Shown in pieces: positions 1 to 5,346 of a stretch of DNA of 5,346 bases. Numbering within the stretch: the first letter of the stretch is position 1; every line of letters begins with the position of its first letter. A program made the translations under genes and the position numbers. A model generated the notes under the pieces. It was given only the letters and a program-made list of their open reading frames with translations, searched no databases and was not told where the DNA came from. The stretch comes from Halobacteriovoraceae bacterium. Lineage in GTDB: Bacteria; Bdellovibrionota; Bacteriovoracia; Bacteriovoracales; Bacteriovoracaceae. The stretch spans positions 1-5,346 of the forward strand of contig JABJPQ010000491.1 of the NCBI GenBank assembly GCA_018663815.1. Reading direction: 5' to 3'.

Positions 1-494
1 ATTCTATTTCTAATAACTTCAATTGATTTTTTTACGGAATTTTCTTCAATTTGAACTCTAAACTCGCGCCCTAGTGAATAGGTTAGCTCAGTTCCGTTTT
101 CACCTGTTATTCTCAATGGAAAAGCAAAAAACTTTTTAATTAAGTTCTTTGCTTCATCGAGTTGGCTTATATCACTTAATATTATTGAGTACTTTGGATC
201 CATTGGATCAATGGCCGTAAGTTTACCAAGCTCAGACTTAATATCTTCATCGTTTAATGTTGATTTAACTTTTGTAAGATAGTTTTTTACCTCGTCAGCA
301 TAGACTTTTTTGAAATCTATTCCAAGCACGAGATACAATCCCCCTTGTAAATCTAGTCCTAAGTTGATTTTAGATTTAACTGGAAACGAACTTTTCTCTG
401 GATCAAGATTGAAAGCGGTAGGAATAACTGTCATCACAGAAACTCCAACGATGCACAAGAAAAAAATAAAGCGATACCACCAATTGCGATTCAT
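1..494 (-). CDS. secD: Protein translocase subunit SecD, N-terminal part (runs off left edge)
   Basis: SecD with SecF forms the inner-membrane RND-type complex that uses the proton gradient to help pull Sec substrates out of the translocon on the periplasmic side. The visible 164 codons start at ATG 494-492 and stay open to base 1, so the gene is cut by the window edge. Seen: a basic N-terminus (MNRNWWYR), one hydrophobic helix at about residues 9-28, then the family signature NLGLDLQGG at residues 44-52, followed by the start of the periplasmic P1 region, including a SecD-like stretch ending IEVIRNR at 158-164. An AAAGG Shine-Dalgarno sits 7 bases before the ATG. It follows tatA and yajC on the same strand, the usual SecD context, and secF is expected beyond the left edge. 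The run of seven T (A7 on the plus strand) near codon 11 does not break the frame. Confidence 0.95.
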   Translation of the reverse strand, partial: MNRNWWYRFIFFLCIVGVSVMTVIPTAFNLDPEKSSFPVKSKINLGLDLQGGLYLVLGIDFKKVYADEVKNYLTKVKSTLNDEDIKSELGKLTAIDPMDPKYSIILSDISQLDEAKNLIKKFFAFPLRITGENGTELTYSLGREFRVQIEENSVKKSIEVIRNR

Positions 495-500
495 TAACTA

Positions 501-528
501 ACCTTTGATTGTTTTTGTTTAAATAATA
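501..528 (-). promoter_or_regulatory. secD ribosome binding site and possible internal promoter -10 box
   Basis: The 95-base gap between tatA and secD is the only sizeable gap inside the operon. It holds a clear Shine-Dalgarno (AAAGG, 506-502) for secD and, upstream, TATTAT at 528-523, a 5/6 match to a sigma70 -10 box. The best -35-like element, TTGTTT, is only 14 bases away, which is too close, so an internal promoter is possible but weak. No GC-rich hairpin with a T-tract is present, so transcription probably reads through from tatA. Confidence 0.3.
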
Positions 529-589
529 GTCCACAAAATTCTAAACAATTTTAAGCATTTGAGCAAACAAGTTTAGCTAATTTATGAAT

Positions 590-898
590 TTAGTTTTTAG
601 ATTCTGATTCTTTGCTCTGCGAAATAGCTTGTTCATCTTCTGGTTTATTTTGACTATGAGGAGGATCATCCGGAAATTGCTCCTCAAAACTAACTTTAGA
701 CTCAGGTTCCTGAGCCTTTATATCAGGGGTGTTGTTAGTAGGATTATGAACTGTATTTGTAATACCTTTCATCGCATCCTGAAACTCTTTAAAGCCCTTA
801 CCAAGACCTTTAGCCAGTTCTGGTAATTTTTTTGGCCCAATAAAAATAAGCGCAATTACTAAAATTGCAAGAATTTCCCCAACACCCAATCCAAACAT
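590..898 (-). CDS. tatA: Twin-arginine translocation protein, TatA/TatE family
   Basis: TatA oligomers form the transport-active part of the Tat system, which moves folded proteins with twin-arginine signal peptides across the inner membrane together with TatC (and TatB). The 102-residue product shows the family layout: a short N-terminus MFGLGVGE, one membrane helix at about residues 6-20, the GP hinge at 21-22, an amphipathic helix at about 23-45 (KKLPELAKGLGKGFKEFQ), then a hydrophilic, acidic, Pro/Ser-rich tail to residue 102. The Gly-rich amphipathic helix and the MFGLG start favour TatA over TatB, but the usual FG before the hinge is IG here, so a TatB-like role is not excluded. The ATG has a GAGG Shine-Dalgarno 6 bases upstream. 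It begins 14 bases after yajC, so the two are almost certainly cotranscribed. tatC is not in the window. Confidence 0.92.
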   Translation of the reverse strand: MFGLGVGEILAILVIALIFIGPKKLPELAKGLGKGFKEFQDAMKGITNTVHNPTNNTPDIKAQEPESKVSFEEQFPDDPPHSQNKPEDEQAISQSKESESKN

Positions 899-912
899 AT
901 CTTACCTCTATA

Positions 913-1266
913 TTAAGCTTTTGCTGTTTCTTTAACGGCTTTAGCTTCAAAAATGGGCTTAGTTGATCCAGCAACAAAAGATTTTAAGACCTTTAACTTT
1001 ATACCACCATCAACTTCAAGTGTAACAACTTTATCTGTAATTCCATACACTTTTCCAATTAATCCTGACTTTGTGTAAACTTCTTCGCCTTTTTTAAGTT
1101 CAGAAATGTATTTTTTCTCTTGTTCCATTTTCTTTTTTTGCGGTCTTAGCATTAGAAAATAGAATACTAAAAAAACTAAAACAAGAGGTACCATACTCAT
1201 TATCGGGTTTGGTTGTGTTGCAGCTGCACTTTGTGCGTGAGCAGTTGGTATTAATAAATTCATCAT
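913..1266 (-). CDS. yajC: Sec translocon accessory protein YajC
   Basis: YajC is a small inner-membrane protein that associates with the SecDF complex and the SecYEG translocon; it is generally not essential. The 117-residue product has a short N-terminal stretch (LIPTAHAQ), a single membrane helix at about residues 23-40, and then the hallmark YFLMLRPQKKK at 36-46. The cytoplasmic domain follows, with the pattern KKGEEVYTKSGLIGKV at 58-73 and an EVDGG turn at 84-88. The family's usual GG in the first of these motifs is SG here. Two adjacent ATG codons (1266-1264 and 1263-1261) could serve as start. A strong AAGGAG lies 6 bases before the first and 9 before the second, so the first is slightly preferred. 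It lies 15 bases after tgt and 14 before tatA, within the same operon. Confidence 0.95.
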   Translation of the reverse strand: MMNLLIPTAHAQSAAATQPNPIMSMVPLVLVFLVFYFLMLRPQKKKMEQEKKYISELKKGEEVYTKSGLIGKVYGITDKVVTLEVDGGIKLKVLKSFVAGSTKPIFEAKAVKETAKA

Positions 1267-1281
1267 TATGTTCTCCTTAGA

Positions 1282-2394
1282 TTATTTCCACATTTCATTT
1301 GTGTAGTTTTTATAAAATTCTTTATAATATTCGTCAAACTTATCTTCAAAAATTGCAGCTCTAGCCTCTCGCACCATATTTAAATAGAAGTGCAAATTAT
1401 GAAAGCTTATAAGCTGTCCGGCCAAGTATTCCCCAACATTGTATAGATGTCTAATATAGCTACGTGAATAGCGCTTGCATACTTTACAGCTACAACTTGG
1501 GTCTGGTGGCAGCCCATCAGCAATAAAGCGCTGCTTTTTTACATTTAAAGGACCATTTTTAGTTAAAAACTGCCCATTTCTAGCATTTCTTGTTGGAAGC
1601 ACGCAATCAAACATGTCGATACCTGCGCGAATACCATTTAAAACATCAATGGGCTTACCAACTCCCATTAAATACCTAGGCTTATCTTGGGGCATCTTAG
1701 GAGTAAATGAATTTAAAAAGGATACCATTTCTTCATTTTTCTCACCAACACTCAAACCACCTAACGCATAGCCTGGAAAATCAAGTTCTATGAGCCGTTC
1801 CATACATTCAGTTCGAAGATCAACGTGTAAGCCACCTTGAATAATTGAAAAAAGATTTTGATGAGGTTGCAGACCGTAATCTTTACAACGCTTAGCCCAT
1901 CGAAGAGTTAGCTCCATTGATTCTCGCAAAGTTTCTTTTGTAGCTGGAAGTTTAGGGCACTCATCAAAAATCATTACAATATCTGAACCTAGTGCTTTTT
2001 GAATTTCCATGGATTTTTCAGGCGAGAGCATATGATACGAGCCATCAATATGAGATTGAAACTTTACCCCCTCTTCAGTTACTTTATTAAGATCACTCAA
2101 GGAAAAGACTTGAAATCCACCTGAGTCAGTTAAAATGGGTCGATCCCAGGTCATCCATTTATGTAATCCACCCATTTTCTCAATCAGTTCATGTCCTGGG
2201 CGGAGGTATAAATGATAGGTATTGCCTAAAATAATATCCGCATCTAGCTCTTCTAGATCCTCTTGCCACAAAGACTTAACAGTAGCTCTTGTTCCAACTG
2301 GCATAAAGATAGGAGTTTGAATTACACCGTGGGCAGTTTGTATCTCTCCGGCCCTCGCTTGTTTAGATTGTGCTTGTAAGTTAAATATTTCCAC
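1282..2394 (-). CDS. tgt: Queuine/preQ1 tRNA-ribosyltransferase (tRNA-guanine transglycosylase)
   Basis: Bacterial Tgt swaps guanine 34 of tRNA Asp, Asn, His and Tyr for preQ1, the first tRNA-level step of queuosine synthesis. The 370-residue length matches the family. Seen: TPIFMPVGT at 27-35, GNTYHLYLRPG at 57-67, DSGGFQ with the general acid/base Asp90, the substrate-pocket motif FDECP with Asp144 and Cys146, the IIQGG loop at 184-188, ALGGLSVGE at 210-218, and MFDCVLPTRNARNG with the nucleophile Asp263. The zinc site is Cys301, Cys303, Cys306 and His332. All catalytic and metal residues are therefore present. The start is GTG (2394-2392), supported by GAAGG 6 bases upstream and by the normal N-terminus. 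It begins 9 bases after queA and precedes yajC, the same order as in E. coli. Confidence 0.98.
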   Translation of the reverse strand: MEIFNLQAQSKQARAGEIQTAHGVIQTPIFMPVGTRATVKSLWQEDLEELDADIILGNTYHLYLRPGHELIEKMGGLHKWMTWDRPILTDSGGFQVFSLSDLNKVTEEGVKFQSHIDGSYHMLSPEKSMEIQKALGSDIVMIFDECPKLPATKETLRESMELTLRWAKRCKDYGLQPHQNLFSIIQGGLHVDLRTECMERLIELDFPGYALGGLSVGEKNEEMVSFLNSFTPKMPQDKPRYLMGVGKPIDVLNGIRAGIDMFDCVLPTRNARNGQFLTKNGPLNVKKQRFIADGLPPDPSCSCKVCKRYSRSYIRHLYNVGEYLAGQLISFHNLHFYLNMVREARAAIFEDKFDEYYKEFYKNYTNEMWK

Positions 2395-2400
2395 TTAACA

Positions 2401-2406
2401 CCTTCA
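2401..2406 (-). promoter_or_regulatory. tgt Shine-Dalgarno overlapping the queA stop codon
   Basis: On the minus strand the queA stop TGA (2406-2404) runs directly into GAAGG (2405-2401), which stands 6 bases before the GTG start of tgt. This decides the GTG start. The arrangement suggests that ribosomes finishing queA help initiation on tgt (translational coupling), which is an inference. Confidence 0.7.
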
Positions 2407-3450
2407 TCTTAAAATTAACATTCCATCACCATATGAAAAAAAACGATAATTGTTTTCAATGGCCAATGCATAGAGATCCAAAGCTTTTTCTCTACCAATA
2501 ATCGCACTGACCAACATCAAAAGAGTTGATTTTGGAAGGTGAAAATTTGTGATTAAACCTCTGATTGATTTCACTTCCTTACCAGGGTGGAGAAAAATAT
2601 CTGTGCTATGAGGTGTTGCCCCTTTTGGCAAAGCAATTTTTTCTTTACTATAACAAGATTCTAGAACTCTTAAACTTGTCGTACCCACCGCAATTAAGTC
2701 TTTGGCCTGATTGATAATATCGAGTTGATCCCCTTCAATATCAAAATATTCTTGGTGCATTTTATGCTCTAAAATATTATCCGTCCCAACCGGCTTAAAT
2801 GTCCCGGCCCCTACATGCAAAGTAACAAAAGCTTTTTTTATGCCTTTGTTATTAAGGGAGTTAAAAATATCTTGGGTAAAATGAAGTCCTGCAGTTGGTG
2901 CAGCTACTGAACCTAATTCTTTGGCGTATACCGTTTGATAGTCAGAAATATCTTTTTCATCTGCAATTCCCTGTCTAATATAAGGGGGAATTGGAATATG
3001 CGCAGTTCTTTGGAAGAACGACAATAGTTCATCATGTTTAAGGTTAAAGCTAACTAAAAAATCACCCGCTTCACTTCTTTTTTCAATAGTCGCAATAAGT
3101 TCATCAAATTTAAACTGATCCCCAATATTTTTCTTACCGTTGGATCGCAACATGACAGAATACAAATTATCAGTGGCTAATAAAGACAAAAGAAATAACT
3201 CTATTTTTCCTCCGGAAGCTTTTTGACCTAAAAGACGACAAGGAAAAACTTTGGATTGATTAAACACCAAGGTGTGATTTGGACTTAGAAACTCAGCTAA
3301 ATATTTATATTGAGTATGCGTAATCTCACCTGTTTGTTGGTTATAAACAAGTAATTTTGAATTATGTCTTCCCATAATTGGTCTATCCGCAATTAAACTT
3401 GCATCCAGATCAAAATCGTATGACTCTTTGAGTAAATCAAGGTTTTTCAT
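2404..3450 (-). CDS. queA: S-adenosylmethionine:tRNA ribosyltransferase-isomerase
   Basis: QueA transfers and isomerises the ribosyl group of S-adenosylmethionine onto preQ1 in tRNA, giving epoxyqueuosine; this follows the Tgt step encoded next door. The 348 residues are close to the family's usual length, about 8 shorter than the E. coli protein. Motifs in order: YDFDLDASLIADRP at 11-24, the N-terminal barrel segment around 62-86 ending GGKIELFLL, HIPIPPYI at 151-158, SVAAPTAGLHFT at 181-192, LHVGAGTFKPV at 211-221, HKMHQEYFDI at 229-238, AVGTTSLRVLES at 254-265, LITNFHLPKSTLLMLVSA at 299-316, and YRFFSYGDGMLI at 335-346. Oddities are NQSKVFPCRL (64-73) where NTRVIPARL is usual, and GDGM in place of GDAM. 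The ATG at 3450-3448 has no clear Shine-Dalgarno, but it gives a normal N-terminus and no better start lies nearby. It heads the minus-strand operon. Confidence 0.97.
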   Translation of the reverse strand: MKNLDLLKESYDFDLDASLIADRPIMGRHNSKLLVYNQQTGEITHTQYKYLAEFLSPNHTLVFNQSKVFPCRLLGQKASGGKIELFLLSLLATDNLYSVMLRSNGKKNIGDQFKFDELIATIEKRSEAGDFLVSFNLKHDELLSFFQRTAHIPIPPYIRQGIADEKDISDYQTVYAKELGSVAAPTAGLHFTQDIFNSLNNKGIKKAFVTLHVGAGTFKPVGTDNILEHKMHQEYFDIEGDQLDIINQAKDLIAVGTTSLRVLESCYSKEKIALPKGATPHSTDIFLHPGKEVKSIRGLITNFHLPKSTLLMLVSAIIGREKALDLYALAIENNYRFFSYGDGMLILR

Positions 3451-3479
3451 TCGCTGATTTCTAACATAGAATATGAGTT

Positions 3480-3755
3480 ATGAGAATGTTAATTTTATTA
3501 AGCTTACTTAGTTACTCGGCAATAGCTTATGACCCAAGTCTTGTTGCTAAGGATATGAAACTTATTCAAAAAAAATTTATGCCTATAACAAATCCCTCAA
3601 TAAAGGCCAATATCGCGAAAATAAAGCGTGAAAGAGAAGACTCACCCGTAAAAGCAGTCACAATACAAGATTTAGAACAGCTTTATTTTGGTCAAGACTC
3701 TATTAGTAATAAGATGGCCGCACCTAAGAAAAAAAGATCTCGAACGTTTAAGTAA
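3480..3755 (+). CDS. Small secreted basic protein, function unknown
   Basis: I do not recognise this 91-residue product. Its N-terminus looks like a classical Sec signal peptide: MRM, a hydrophobic core of Leu/Ile/Ser at about 4-13, and an A-I-A cleavage site predicted after residue 16. The mature part, about 75 residues, has no further membrane helix. It is rich in lysine (about 13 Lys and 4 Arg against 8 acidic residues), is probably helical in its middle (KDMKLIQKKF, ANIAKIKRERE), and ends in a very basic tail, PKKKRSRTFK. It has no cysteine. An in-frame TGA at 3474-3476 rules out a longer start. ATG 3480 gives an Arg-containing n-region; ATG 3486 is an alternative with a weak GAG 8 bases upstream. 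It diverges from queA across 29 bases and precedes the protease gene by 106 bases on the same strand. The clean signal peptide makes a real gene likely; its role (periplasmic, envelope-binding or secreted) is open. Confidence 0.7.
   Translation: MRMLILLSLLSYSAIAYDPSLVAKDMKLIQKKFMPITNPSIKANIAKIKREREDSPVKAVTIQDLEQLYFGQDSISNKMAAPKKKRSRTFK
3492..3522 (-). promoter_or_regulatory. Possible promoter of the queA-tgt-yajC-tatA-secD operon
   Basis: On the minus strand, TTGCCG (3522-3517, 4/6 to the -35 consensus) and TAAAAT (3497-3492, 5/6 to the -10 consensus) are separated by 19 bases, which is longer than ideal. Transcription from here would give a leader of roughly 35 bases before queA. The elements lie inside the signal-peptide region of the divergent small gene, which is forced by the 29-base intergenic gap. 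No preQ1 aptamer-like sequence was seen. In AT-rich DNA such matches are frequent, so this is only a candidate. Confidence 0.25.
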
Positions 3756-3850
3756 TATTTGTTTAAGTGCAAAATTGTTCCTACTTCCAACTAAAAATTC
3801 ACCTAATTTAATCTCAAGTTAATGTCTGTCGAAAAGTAACATAACAAATT

Positions 3851-3864
3851 AGGAGAGGATTTTG
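3851..3864 (+). promoter_or_regulatory. Strong ribosome binding site fixing a TTG start
   Basis: AGGAG at 3851-3855 (in the context AGGAGAGG) stands 6 bases before TTG 3862-3864, an ideal spacing. An in-frame TAG at 3850-3852 excludes any start further upstream, and the next in-frame ATG is more than 110 codons downstream, beyond the export signal. The rest of the 3756-3861 gap shows no convincing promoter or terminator. TAACAT at 3837-3842 is a weak -10-like match without a partner. Confidence 0.8.
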
Positions 3865-5346
3865 GGTAATACAAAGCTTAGGCTACAACTAATACTAGTG
3901 ATATTTTTAGCTCTACTGCAAAGTTGTGAATCACCAAAATCTGGTGCTGATAATACGCCTGTAGCTGAAATTGAAACACCAACAAATCCAACAGATCCAG
4001 ATGATACCCCAATTAAAACTCCTGAACAAATAGCGGCGATTGAACTAAGAAATAGTTCTCCCTTTATTCTGAATAAAGTTCAAGTTGGAAACTCTGATGA
4101 TATTACTTCAGATCAAGAATTAATTGTCATTGTGGATGATCGATGTCGCTTGGAGCAAATTGCGAATGACGGCCTTACACCCATTGATTATTTTACTCTC
4201 CCTGTCCCAAATGAAAATGCGATGGACCTACTTATTCCTGTTCAGGCTTATTCGATACAACTAAACTCAGATGTCAGAATAGAGAACCTAAGTGATAATA
4301 TTAGTAATAACCCTTGCATCGTTGGTATTTCCCACGAGAGTTATCTAGAGACAACAGCTTTTGATGACACCATTTTTTCAAAACAAGATTATTTAAAACA
4401 AATAAACTTTGCTAAAAACATAGATTTCTTTCAAAAAAACACAACAGAAAAAATTGTTAAAATTGCTATCTTAGATACAGGAATTGATTTAGAACATGAA
4501 GAATTCTCTCCAAAATCATTTTCAACACAATTAGTGGGAACAAACTTTATAGATCCTAACTCGCCTGATTTTCCAGAGGAAGGAGCAAGTTATCATGGAA
4601 CTTCTCTAACTGGAATGTTAGTGGCAGATTCAAATAATATGCAAGGAATTGCCAGTATGAATCCTGGTAATTTTTTAATCCTTCCGATTAAAGTGGCTAA
4701 CGATCAGGCCATTACGTTATGCTCTTCTTTAATTAATGGTGTTTTTCGAGCTGTGAACGCCGGTGCTGATATTATTAATATCTCTTTAGGTAAAAAGTTT
4801 TCAGAAGATGTATTTCATTGTGGATCAGCTCTAGCAGATGCAACTAATAGAGCAATTCGAAGGGGCGTCTTTGTAACCATCGCTGCAGGAAATGCAGAGT
4901 ATAATGAGTTTGGTGAGATGATTCCCCCAGTAAAAATTGAATCTCCCCTAGAGTTAAAAATTGGGAGTAAATGTTTATACTTTCCCTCTTGTTTAGCACG
5001 TAAATTTCGAGGAATGGTTACTGTCGCTTCATTAGATGAGACATATAAAGATCTCGCTGACTTTAGTAATTATGGTGACGTAGAAATAGCTGCCCCTGGT
5101 GTTGGAATGACAACCCTTAAAAAAGCAAATGCCTATGGAACAGTAGCTGGTACTTCTTACTCCGCTGCGCTAGTAACAGGTGCCGCTGCTTATATTATCG
5201 GCTTTGCCAAACAAAATGGATATACTTATTCACCTTGGCTGGTGGAAGATATTTTACTTAACTCTGCTGCTAAAGCAGATAGCCTAACTGATAAGGTCAT
5301 TGCTGGACGTTATCTTGATCTTTCATCTTTAAAAAAATATTTGCTA
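3862..5346 (+). CDS. S8 family (subtilisin-like) serine protease, putative lipoprotein, open at right edge
   Basis: This is a predicted secreted endopeptidase of the S8 (subtilase) family. The frame is open for 495 codons to the window edge. Seen in order: a basic, hydrophobic N-terminus at 5-21 ending in lipobox L-Q-S-C with Cys22 as lipid site; a Pro/Thr/Asp-rich tether at about 24-56; a roughly 110-residue pre-catalytic domain (about 68-185) with ELIVIVDD at 86-93; then the catalytic domain with ILDTG (Asp205), YHGTS (His245), INISLG, AAGN (oxyanion Asn344) and AGTSYSAA (Ser432). The full triad is present. Non-lipid cysteines are 95, 152, 287, 320, 371 and 377, an even number that suits disulfides outside the cytoplasm. 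Glu at +2 after the lipid Cys is not the inner-membrane Asp signal of E. coli, so outer-membrane anchoring is plausible. The pre-catalytic domain may be an I9-like inhibitory propeptide, which is an inference. GRYLDLSSL near the edge resembles the end of a subtilase domain, so little catalytic sequence is missing. Confidence 0.93.
   Translation, partial: MGNTKLRLQLILVIFLALLQSCESPKSGADNTPVAEIETPTNPTDPDDTPIKTPEQIAAIELRNSSPFILNKVQVGNSDDITSDQELIVIVDDRCRLEQIANDGLTPIDYFTLPVPNENAMDLLIPVQAYSIQLNSDVRIENLSDNISNNPCIVGISHESYLETTAFDDTIFSKQDYLKQINFAKNIDFFQKNTTEKIVKIAILDTGIDLEHEEFSPKSFSTQLVGTNFIDPNSPDFPEEGASYHGTSLTGMLVADSNNMQGIASMNPGNFLILPIKVANDQAITLCSSLINGVFRAVNAGADIINISLGKKFSEDVFHCGSALADATNRAIRRGVFVTIAAGNAEYNEFGEMIPPVKIESPLELKIGSKCLYFPSCLARKFRGMVTVASLDETYKDLADFSNYGDVEIAAPGVGMTTLKKANAYGTVAGTSYSAALVTGAAAYIIGFAKQNGYTYSPWLVEDILLNSAAKADSLTDKVIAGRYLDLSSLKKYLL

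Noticed and set aside
310..501. 63-codon reading frame on the plus strand
   Set aside because: It lies antisense to the 5' end of secD, whose translation has clear family motifs. The frame has no domain or convincing ribosome site.
535..552. Inverted repeat AAAATT / AATTTT with a 6-base loop between tatA and secD
   Set aside because: The stem is only six A/T pairs with no T-tract, too weak for a terminator; expected by chance in this composition.
562..578. Imperfect palindrome AGCAAACAAGTTTAGCT in the tatA-secD gap
   Set aside because: Short, bulged stem with a very small loop and no T-run after it; could be an operator half-site pair but nothing else supports this.
629..826. 65-codon plus-strand frame opposite tatA
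   Set aside because: Its hydrophobic and arginine-rich composition is a by-product of reading the tatA coding strand in reverse; tatA is unmistakable.
1475..1771. 98-codon plus-strand frame opposite tgt
   Set aside because: Entirely inside tgt, which has all catalytic and zinc residues; no ribosome site and no recognisable family.
3447..3467. Six-codon minus-strand leader frame whose TGA overlaps the queA ATG
   Set aside because: The ATGA overlap is suggestive of coupling, but the frame has no Shine-Dalgarno and such short frames are common by chance in AT-rich DNA.
3451..3560. Possible preQ1 riboswitch upstream of queA
   Set aside because: A queuosine-regulating aptamer would make sense here, but I see no preQ1-type stem with the required A-rich tail, and the space is mostly occupied by the divergent gene.
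3746..3768. Direct repeat GTTTAAGT at 3746-3753 and 3761-3768 across the stop of the small gene
   Set aside because: Only eight AT-rich bases, two copies; no flanking structure to suggest an attachment site or operator.

Overview
The window looks like a piece of chromosome from an AT-rich, double-membraned (Gram-negative-type) bacterium. The clues are a queA-tgt-yajC-secD order known from proteobacteria and relatives, a TatA-type protein, and a lipoprotein-type export signal on a protease. Low G+C, the exported subtilase and the small exported protein would fit a Bdellovibrionota-like organism (Bacteriovorax / Halobacteriovorax type). That placement is an inference from general appearance, not a proven assignment.

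Layout. Positions 3450 down to 1, on the minus strand, hold one tightly packed operon: queA (2404-3450), tgt (1282-2394), yajC (913-1266), tatA (590-898) and the 5' part of secD (1-494, running off the left edge). Gaps are 9, 15 and 14 bases between the first four genes and 95 bases before secD. QueA and Tgt carry out two steps of queuosine tRNA modification. Tgt inserts preQ1 at the wobble position of GUN-anticodon tRNAs, and QueA then builds epoxyqueuosine on it. YajC and SecD are inner-membrane partners of the Sec translocon. TatA is the pore-forming-type subunit of the separate twin-arginine pathway. So the operon joins tRNA modification to both major protein-export routes; the tatA gene between yajC and secD is the main departure from the E. 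coli arrangement.

On the plus strand, starting only 29 bases from queA and facing away from it, is a small gene for a secreted, strongly basic protein of unknown function (3480-3755). After a 106-base gap comes a long reading frame with a TTG start (3862 to the right edge). It encodes a lipoprotein-type S8 (subtilisin-like) serine protease with a complete Asp/His/Ser triad, a long pre-catalytic region and six non-lipid cysteines. The catalytic domain is nearly finished at the window edge, but no stop codon is reached.

No RNA genes, CRISPR arrays, insertion sequences, phage genes or convincing intrinsic terminators were seen. No stretch longer than 300 bases lacks a gene. I do not see a clearly new biological system. 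The points most worth a second look are the tatA insertion, the unusual architecture of the protease, and the unidentified small secreted protein beside it.
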